From Begonia masoniana (taxonomy: Eukaryota > Streptophyta > Magnoliopsida > Cucurbitales > Begoniaceae), in the NCBI GenBank assembly GCA_022432975.1, contig CM039508.1, positions 47,147,646 through 47,211,645 on the forward strand: DNA of 64,000 nucleotides, given 5' to 3'. Below, one piece after another: positions 57,174 through 64,000 of the stretch (position 1 is the stretch's first letter; the number at the start of each line of letters is the position of its first letter). The translations under genes were made by a program, and so were the position numbers. The notes beneath the pieces were generated by a model that did not search any database, had not been told where the DNA came from, and saw nothing but the letters and a program-made list of their open reading frames with translations.

Positions 57174-58480
57174 TCATCATTTTGCTCTCGTCTTTCTGGC
57201 ACGAAAATAACATTAGGTATTTTATTTATATAAATACCCTCGTTTTTCAAGCATTGTTTAGAATTGGTCGTGCTATGAACTTGTTGTAGTTGGTGCTGTT
57301 TTGTTTGTACGAGGATTATTTAATGTATTGCAATTTGCAGAAGATGGTTTATCTACAACGAAGCCCAACTAACGCACAGATGTGCCAATATTTACGAGAA
57401 ACTTAAAATTTATTTGAAACCAAAATACTAGAGATGGGGAGAATGATGAAAATAAAGTTCTTTAAGAAAGACAAATCATCAAAAAATTTTAAATTATCTA
57501 TTTTAGCGTGTGGAAGTTTTGTTTTCGTAATTCATGATTTGATATAAAAGATAGACCTTGGTCTCAACGATTGTAATGCTCCCGAGTATCTCTACTACAA
57601 TATTGTCTGTTTTGAATAGAAGTCTATATAGATTTATTATTGAGTTAGCTCAAAATGCGTTATACTATGTAGGAGAGTAAATCTATTTATAAATCATATC
57701 TTTTCACTATTCCAAATGTTATGAGATTGGGTTGAACCTTCACCCATTGACTTCATACAGCAGAAAGTCACAATAAGTTTATTGAGGCGTTGTTTGTTTA
57801 GTGGTAATAGATTTTATGCCATAATGAAAAATTGAACTGAAAAAAATATGGATCGACGAATGTTAGATGATGGATAATATTAATTTTACTTTATTTATTA
57901 ATTAATGCAATCTATATAATATATTATAAATAATTAATTACATCAATTAATGAATATCATGTAAAGTAGTAAGAATTAAGATGTAAGATTAGAGGATAAA
58001 TATAATATTATTTTAAGATACTTGAACACTATTTTGTAATTTGATATTGACTATGTCTAAAGCCAAAATATTTGTTGATTGGTTATGGTTTAATTTGTGA
58101 GAAATTTTATGTTTACTTTCTTATTATAATATCTTAAAATATTTATTGACGTGTCAAATAATAATTGATGCAATTAATATAATAAATTAATTATTTATAA
58201 TTTATTACATTAATTATACTTTAACTTTATCAATCATTGTTTTATAAGTCAGCGAGTAATAAGAAAGAAAATAAACATGATATTACTATTAATTTATTTA
58301 TATTTTGGTTTCTTCAATTGATTATTGGCAAATATAAAATATGAACGATTATTATTATTTTTTATCACCCATTTCTTACTTGGATACCATTTTTTTAAGG
58401 GTAAAATCTATTTTTTGGACTCAACTATCGGATGAGTGCAAAAAATAGATTAAACTTTGATTTTGTATAAAAAATGGCTC
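57174..58480. other. AT-rich intergenic region
   Basis: CSN6 3' UTR, then very AT-rich DNA with TTAATTAATG-like simple sequence (57880-58220). No gene or recognised element. Confidence 0.55.
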
Positions 58481-58539
58481 AAAGTTTACGAAATGGATAA
58501 AAACTGGCTTTAGGGCAAACAGTGTACCCCCCCGCGCGG

Positions 58540-59290
58540 AGTGATCTGAATAGAACGGGTTGCCGCGTGCGGAGAACGGCAACCCGTTTTCACGAGGGGG
58601 CATTTCAGAAGGTGAAGACCACCCGCAAACGCGAGGCACACTTGCACGCGGGGGGGGGGGGTCTTCACCCTCTGAAATGCCCCCTCATAGAAATGGGTTG
58701 CCGCGAACATGAGGCGCACGTGCACGCGAGGGTCTTCATCCTCTGAAATGCCCCCTCGTGGAAACAGGTTGCCGCGAACGTGAGACGCACATGCACGCGG
58801 GGGGGATCTTCACCCTCTGAAATGCCCCCTAGTGGAAACGGGTTGCCGTTCTTCGCACGCGGCAACCCGTCCTCCGTCAAACCCGTGATCAATTATTTGC
58901 TAGATCACGGGCTAAATTGCTGAGAATGGCAACCCGTTCTCCTGATGCGGCAAACCGTCCTCCGTCAAACCTATGATTAATTATTGGCTGGATCACGGGC
59001 TGAACTGCTGAAAACGGCAACCCGTTCTATGAGAACGGCATTCTATGAGAACGAGTTGCCGTTCTCTAGGCCTATTTAAAGGCCCTCTCCCCTCCTTTTC
59101 TCATATCACCTCCCACTCTTCTCTTTTCTTCTCGATCCTTCTAACGTTTTACAAATATTATCTTGCTTTCGATAATTTTCAGGTACTAGCAAACCGTTCT
59201 TCGTTAAGGCGACGGGTTGCCTTTTTTACCTTTGATTTTACTTTTTTTTTTCATTTATTAATAAGTTGTTTTCTTAATAAATTGACCCCG
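58540..59290 (+). mobile_element. Mutator-like element, left terminal region
   Basis: CG-rich block built of AACGGGTTGCCG and its complement CGGCAACCCGTT, and of GGGTCTTCACCCTCTGAAATGC units repeated four times. A TATTTAAA box follows with a pyrimidine leader (59065-59140). 59189-59275 is inverted at 60896-60992 (AAACCGTTCTTCGTTAAGGCGA ... AATAAGTTGTTT), which supports a long terminal inverted repeat as in Mutator-like elements. The outer left end and target duplication were not found. Confidence 0.55.
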
Positions 59291-59330
59291 CTCAGGCCGA
59301 TGGCAATAAAATACAATATTTAACTACAAA

Positions 59331-59570
59331 AAAAAAACTTAGTATATACTCTATCATCAAGAGCGGCGGCATTGCGCTTCACGTATTGATACAACCCATG
59401 GCGCACTGCGACCCTTGCAAGTTTCTCGGTGCTGATAAATATTTGGTTAGGGCTGCTATTATCAGCACCGAGAAACTTGCAAGGGTCGCAGTGCGCCATG
59501 GGTTATATCAGTACGTGAAGCGCAATGCCGCCACTCTTGATGATAGGGTATATACTGTGTTTTTTTTTTT
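59331..59570. repeat. Near-perfect hairpin, 97-bp arms
   Basis: Left arm 59341-59437 and right arm 59460-59556 are reverse complements with only a few mismatches, around a 22-nt loop. Poly-A and poly-T tracts extend the stem outward. The plus strand of the right arm is open and could be a captured coding piece (KLARVAVRHGLYQYVKRN), but I do not recognise a family. Confidence 0.9.
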
Positions 59571-59586
59571 AAAAAAAAAATAACAG

Positions 59587-59945
59587 ATAAATAGAACGAG
59601 TTGCCGTGTGAGGAGAACGACAACCCGTTCTCCTCGAGGGGGCATTTCAGAGGGTAAAGACTCCTTGCGAACATGAGACGCACGTGGACGGGGGGGTCTT
59701 CACCCTCTGAAATCCCCCCTCGGGAAGAACGGGTTGCCGTTCGCCGCACGCGGCAACCCGTCCTCCGTCAACGTGATCAATTATTTACTGGATCACGGGC
59801 TGAACTGCTGAGAACGCCAACTCGTTCTATTAGAACGGGTAGCCGTTTGCCAAGCCTATTTAAAAGCTCTCTCCCCTCCTTTTCTCATACCACCTCCTAC
59901 TCTTCTCTTTTCTTCTCCATCTCTCTAACGCTTCTCAAATGAGTT
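59587..59945 (+). promoter_or_regulatory. Second copy of MULE promoter region
   Basis: Repeats, in shortened form, 58549-59150: AACGAGTTGCCG, GAGGGGGCATTTCAGAGGG, the GATCACGGGCTGAACTGCTGAGAACG block, then CCTATTTAAAAG and CTCTCCCCTCCTTTTCTCATACC. It stands 25 bp before the MuDR-domain ORF, so it is probably that gene's promoter and leader. Confidence 0.55.
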
Positions 59946-59969
59946 TTTATTTAAAAAAAATATAGTTGT

Positions 59970-60197
59970 ATGCAAGAAATTAAAGACGAAATAAGTGAAT
60001 ATTCGGTGCAAAATGGTTATGACATCAAATTTTATCAATGCGACAAACGACGACTGACGACTAAATGCGTAGAAGGTTGTGTATGGCGATTGCATGCGTC
60101 GCGGATGGAAGATGAGCAAATCTATGAAATAAAGAATTTTATCAATTCTCACAGCTGTGCGAGGGTAATTGAGAATCCAAAAATTGACCGTTATTAA
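59970..60197 (+). pseudogene. MuDR-type DNA-binding domain, truncated MULE transposase
   Basis: 75 residues. EYSVQNGYDIKFYQCDKRR, TTKCVEGCVWRLHASRM and IKNFINSHSCARVIENPK follow the N-terminal MuDR domain of Mutator-like transposases, including the CX3CPWR-like motif and terminal HxC. The DDE catalytic domain and SWIM finger are absent; after the stop the sequence becomes AT-rich and then a minisatellite. It is a relic that cannot catalyse transposition. Confidence 0.75.
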
Positions 60198-60283
60198 TTA
60201 TGATGCAAGTGACTGTTATAATTATTTCTAAATAATGTTAATTTATTTCTTTTAATTTATATAATATAAAAAATAAATTTAAA

Positions 60284-60893
60284 ATAATAATAATAATATT
60301 AATTAATAATTTATTAATAATTAAATTAATTTAAACCAAACCGATCGGTTTCGGTTCGGTTTTGGAGAGAAACCGAACCAAACCGATCGGTTTCGGTTCG
60401 GTTTCGGTTCGGTTTTGGAGAGAAACCGAACCAAACCGATCGGTTTCGGTTCGGTTTTGGAGAGAAACCGAACCAAACCGATCGGTTTCGGTTCGGTTTT
60501 GGAGAGAAACCGAACCAAACCGATCGGTTTCGGTTCGGTTTTGGAGAGAAACCGAACCAAACCGATCGGTTTCGGTTCGGTTTTGGAGAGAAACCGAACC
60601 AAACCGATCGGTTTCGGTTCGGTTTTGGAGAGAAACCGAACCAAACCGATCGGTTTCGGTTCGGTTTTGGAGAGAAACCGAACCAAACCGATCGGTTTCG
60701 GTTCGGTTTTGGAGAGAAACCGAACCAAACCGATCGGTTTCGGTTCGGTTTTGGAGAGAAACCGAACCAAACCGATCGGTTTCGGTTCGGTTTTGGAGAG
60801 AAACCGAACCAAACCGATCGGTTTCGGTTCGGTAAATTAAAATAATAATAATAATATTAATTAATAATTTATTAATAATTAAATTAATTTAAA
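60284..60893. repeat. 42-bp minisatellite bounded by AT-rich direct repeats
   Basis: About 11 near-identical 42-bp units (AAACCGATCGGTTTCGGTTC, then GGTTTTGGAGAGAAACCGAACC) run from about 60335 to 60835. The first unit is slightly longer. They are bounded by two exact copies of a ~53-bp AT-rich sequence (AATAATAATAATAATATT...), at 60284-60336 and 60841-60893. Both strands are open because 42 is divisible by 3, but this is not a gene. Confidence 0.95.
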
Positions 60894-60895
60894 GG

Positions 60896-60994
60896 TAAAC
60901 AACTTATTAATGAATAAAAAAAAAAATCAAAGGTTAAAAAGGCAACTTGTCAACCCCCAACAAGGAGTCGCCTTAACGAAGAACGGTTTGTCGC
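60896..60994 (-). mobile_element. Mutator-like element, right inverted repeat part
   Basis: Reverse complement of 59189-59275, interrupted on its outer side by the hAT element at 61003. CGGCAAACCGTTCTCCGTTAAGG continues after it at 62219. Confidence 0.5.
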
Positions 60995-61002
60995 GTACAG
61001 AG

Positions 61003-62210
61003 TAGGGGTGTGCAAAACCGGTTTCGGTTCGGTTTTGGAGAGAAACCGAACCAAACCGATCGGTTTCGGTTTCGGACTTACAAAACCGAAACCGATTTTG
61101 CAGCATACCAAAACCGAACCTAAACTTTCGGTTCGGTTTCGGTTTTACAACTTATTTTCTAAAAAATAAAAAAAAATGTAAATTTAAATTAGAAAAGATA
61201 AAAAATAATTAGATATATAATCAAATATAAATAAATAAAAATATATTAGAAGAATAAAAAACGAAAAGTAAAGACAAAAATCAAAATAACAACAAATACT
61301 TTAAGTAAATAAAATTTATATCATAGCAAAACTAATAATGAAAGTCTGCTCAATTTCTAATTCACTGATACTGTTCTGCTTCTTCTTCATCTTCATACTC
61401 TGCTTCATCATCAGCCGTTGCATCTTGATACTACTGATACTCTGATACCAAATCATTCATGTTGCTCTCCGCCTCGGTAAACTCCATTTCATCCATGCCT
61501 TCCCCAATGTAGCAATGCAAGAAAGCCTTCCTTCTAAACATGGCTGTAAATTGCTCACTCACCCTTCTGAACATTTCCTGAATCGAAGTCGAGTTTCCGA
61601 TGGAAGTTGATGCCATTTTTAAACCAGTTGGAGGAATATCACATACTGTTGATTTTACGTTGTTGGGTATCCACTCTACAAAGTAAGACGAGTTCTTGTT
61701 TTGCACATTCAGCATTTGTTCATCAACTTCTTTTGCGCTCATCTTTCCTCTAAACATGGCAGAAGCTGTGAGATAGCGACCATGGCGAGGATCGGCTGCA
61801 CACATCATGTTCTTGGCATCCCACATCTGCTGGGTGAGCTCGGGAACAGTGAGAGCACGGTACTGTTGAGAACCTCATGAAGTAAGAGGAGCGAAACCCA
61901 CCATGAAGAAGTGAAGGCGAGGAAAGGGAATGAGGTTCACTGCTAGTTTCCTCCAATCTGAGTTAAGCTGGCCGAGAAATTGAAGGCAACACGTTACTCC
62001 AGACATTGTTGCAGAGATTAAATGGTTCAAATCACCGGTTCACTCTTCAATTTTGATTTTTTTTTTGTTTTTTAGTTAAGGTCCAGTTCGGTTCGATTTT
62101 GATCGGTTTTGGCCGATCCAAACCGAAAACTGAACCTAATTCACCGGTTCTGGTTCGGTTCACTGGTTCCGGTTAGGTTCACCGGTTCCGGTTCGGTTTG
62201 CACACCCCTA
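61003..62210. mobile_element. hAT element carrying a beta-tubulin exon
   Basis: Perfect 8-bp target duplication GTACAGAG (60995-61002 and 62211-62218). Terminal inverted repeats are TAGGGGTGTGCAAAACCG and, from the right, TAGGGGTGTGCAAACCG. CGGTTTCGGTTCGG subterminal repeats lie inside both ends. There is no transposase; the interior is a captured gene fragment, making it a pack-type non-autonomous hAT. Confidence 0.93.
61362..62036 (-). pseudogene. Beta-tubulin last-exon fragment captured by hAT
   Basis: Reading from 62036 downwards: [108 protein letters not shown] and an acidic tail ending at 61362. This is roughly residue 222 to the C-terminus of beta-tubulin. It has no intron and ends naturally, so it corresponds to the last exon. 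Two nonsense changes are seen: TGA in place of the Arg before GSQQYRAL (near 61877), and TAG for a Gln in the tail (near 61431). It cannot make a functional tubulin. Confidence 0.93.
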
Positions 62211-62218
62211 GTACAGAG

Positions 62219-62411
62219 AACGGCAAACCGTTCTCCGTTAAGGACCACGTGTAAGGGTGAAGGACCCCCCGCGTGAACGTGCCCCTCACGTGCGAGAGAG
62301 TATTCACCCTCTGAAATGTCATTCAAAGAACGGGTTGTCGTGTTCTTCATCCGGCAAACCGTGCTATGAATGTTCATCACACGGGTACCCGTATACGCAC
62401 AACGGGTGCCC
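62219..62411 (-). mobile_element. Mutator-like region between two hAT insertions
   Basis: CG-rich motifs again (CGGCAAACCGTTCTCCG, TATTCACCCTCTGAAATG, AACGGGTTGTCG), matching the left terminal region in inverted order. This is host sequence of both flanking hAT elements. Confidence 0.5.
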
Positions 62412-62419
62412 GTTATCGC

Positions 62420-63314
62420 TAGGGGTGGGCAAGAGTTCGGTTCGATTCGGTTTTGGACCAAACAAAACCGAACTCATCGGTTTCGGTTTCGGTTTCAGTT
62501 TCTGAACCAGAAACCGAAACCGAAACTGATTTACTTATACCAGACCCAAACTGAACTTTTCGGTTCGGTTCGGTTTGGGTCTGGTCGGTTCAGAAAGGGA
62601 GAGAGATAGGGGGAGGAGAGAGAAGACGAGGAGGAAGAGGAGGCGAACAACGGCCATTGCCAAAGCGAATGGAAAGATTGAAGAAGGGAATGAGCCGCTG
62701 TTCAGAGGGTTCTATGAGACTCTGATGAATTTGAGTTTCTGAAATTAGGTTCAGGACGGAGAGGCATTGTTTTTGCGCATGTGTGTGGCTTTGAGAGATG
62801 ACTGGTTATGGAAAATGCCAGATTTACAGGCGATTCCAAGAATAGAAACCAGTTCACAAATGCCAGAACCAAGCGAGAGAAAGTAGAGAGATAGAACCAA
62901 CCGTGGGGTTGCGGTGAAGAGAGAGAGACTTCTATCCAACTCCATGTGTTGACCTTGTCGTACTCATCAACCCTTATTCAAGAGCTTTTTTTGCAGAGCT
63001 TCTCCTTACAACTCTTCGATGGTTCCTCTTTCATGGTTGCTTCTGTAGTAGGATTCTTGACAGAAAAACAGGCGAGACATAAAAATCAAAATTTTTTCAG
63101 ACAATCTGGGCTGCATTTAGCATATAGAGGACAGACTAAATATTTTCAGTTTTTCGGTTCGGTTCGGGTTTGACTTCCACCCGAACCGAACCCGAAAGCG
63201 TATTAGAAAGCCCGACCCGAACACAAAAAAACAACCCTTGTACCCGAACCAACCCGAACCGAACCCTCGGGTCGGTTCGGTTCCTCGGGTTGGTTTCGGG
63301 TCTGCTCACCCCTA
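62420..63314. mobile_element. Second hAT element, 895 bp
   Basis: Perfect 8-bp duplication GTTATCGC (62412-62419 and 63315-63322). Ends are TAGGGGTGGGCAAG and, in reverse, TAGGGGTGAGCAGACC. Subterminal CGGTTCGGTTCGG and CGGGTCGG repeats lie inside. The interior (62590-63080) has GA-rich sequence and no recognised gene. Confidence 0.93.
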
Positions 63315-63322
63315 GTTATCGC

Positions 63323-63804
63323 TCATACGGGGGATGTTCACCCTCTAACGGCAACCTGTTCTGCGTTAGTTTAACGTCGGTCGAGGCTCATTTTGATGAT
63401 TTTCAAATCGAAATCCGACCTTTTCTCTCCACAAAATTTCCAGAATCCACCGTTGTGCTGCCGAAATCATCAGATACAGCTGGTATTTCGCTAAAATCTT
63501 CCAAAATTGAGCTTAAACCACCAAAAACTGAGCCACCAAACCCTAAACCGAGCCAAATCTGAAAAAGCGACCTATTTTGCCAGATTTTAGTATTTTTGCA
63601 CTGAAAATCCTCATTTCGTGCGTTTATTTCGTCCAAAATCCAGAAAAAACCGAACCGTCAACAATCCAAAAAATTTTGAAATTCTAAAAAATGCCACCGT
63701 GAGTGTTTGTAGGTCGAAAAGTTCCTCGACAGACTTATTAAGGTGAAACATCAAACCAGGCCACAGATGAAGAAGAGCGGCAACCGCCTCCCGGTTATTA
63801 TTCA
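63323..63804. other. Mutator-like tail and unrecognised DNA
   Basis: The first ~40 bp (CATACGGGGGATGTTCACCCTCTAACGGCAACC) still belong to the CG-rich repeat region. The rest shows no clear gene; short open frames at 63403-63636 look fortuitous. Confidence 0.4.
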
Positions 63805-64000
63805 ATGGAGTTTCGAAATCGGGCGGCAAATGAGCAATACGATCAGGATATAGGGATTCGCTTCATTTTTTACGGGAAGATTGCCAACTTCAGCGGTTGG
63901 GAGTGTTTAGGGATCAAAGAGATGTTTGACGACATCTCTCTGCATGGGATTTATAGCATGAGGGGCGAGAGATGTGACAGAGTTGTTCGCCTGTTTTATG
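63805..64000 (+). CDS. Unrecognised ORF open to the window end
   Basis: ATG at 63805 (MEFRNRAANEQYDQ), open for 65 codons and running off the window. It includes FIFYGKIANFSGWECLG, then a segment ending RVVRLFY. The spacing of a GW-containing stretch and a terminal LFY weakly resembles the 'putative plant transposon protein' family, also seen in the extra ORF of the Sirevirus here. That is a guess; no function is assigned. Upstream in-frame sequence has stops, so the start is plausible but unproven. Confidence 0.35.
   Translation, partial: MEFRNRAANEQYDQDIGIRFIFYGKIANFSGWECLGIKEMFDDISLHGIYSMRGERCDRVVRLFY

Noticed and set aside
58421..59749. Many Arg/Pro-rich 60-95 aa ORFs in the CG-rich block
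   Set aside because: They are readings of the repeated AACGGGTTGCC and CTTCACCCTCTGAAATG motifs in several frames.
60335..60835. Possible CRISPR-like array
   Set aside because: Units are directly adjacent with no variable spacers, and the setting is a plant genome; it is a minisatellite.
60321..60840. Repeat-protein-like ORFs with 14-residue units on both strands
   Set aside because: The 42-bp minisatellite is divisible by three and lacks stops; it has no start context, domain or family support.

Overview
This is a gene-poor, AT-rich window from a flowering plant, most likely a eudicot. The evidence is GT-AG introns in every conserved gene, plant gene families (a chloroplast IF-2, a plant PAT1, DEAD-box helicase RH1, CSN6) and plant mobile elements (Ty1/copia of the Sirevirus type, hAT, Mutator-like, MITEs). 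No species can be named from the sequence.

Genes, left to right: the 3' half of a BTB/POZ protein (1-3935, +); a HemK/PrmC-type release-factor methyltransferase (4766-6842, -, 3 exons); PAT1, the mRNA decapping activator (7893-13593, +, 5 coding exons); the plastid translation initiation factor IF-2 FUG1 (15775-25364, +, 12 coding exons); DEAD-box RNA helicase RH1 (44248-49236, +, 9 exons); and COP9 signalosome subunit 6 (53073-57173, +, 9 exons). All exon junctions proposed keep frame except inside FUG1. There, a run of exactly 1,500 T sits in a conserved exon and is almost certainly an assembly or base-calling artefact. The genes are independent housekeeping units. PrmC and IF-2 both serve organellar-type translation, but nothing here suggests coordinated control. 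The PrmC and PAT1 starts are divergent, about 1 kb apart, with a MITE in the gap.

The rest is layered mobile DNA. From 27.2 to 41.0 kb an F-box pseudogene is split by an hAT-like element (8-bp target duplication), which is itself split by an 11.3-kb Sirevirus-like copia element (5-bp duplication CTGTT). That element lacks protease and most of integrase. It carries a 3.7-kb inverted copy of its own 3' end, giving a giant palindrome with two copies of an envelope-position ORF. Smaller insertions include a non-autonomous LTR element in a BTB-gene intron.

From 58.5 kb to the end lies a Mutator-like region: repeated AACGGGTTGCC motifs, duplicated TATA/pyrimidine promoters, a 97-bp-arm perfect-looking hairpin, and a truncated MuDR DNA-binding ORF. 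It also holds a 42-bp minisatellite whose unit matches an hAT subterminal repeat. Two complete hAT elements with perfect 8-bp target duplications are nested there; one of them has captured the last exon of a beta-tubulin gene. No RNA genes or CRISPR arrays were found.
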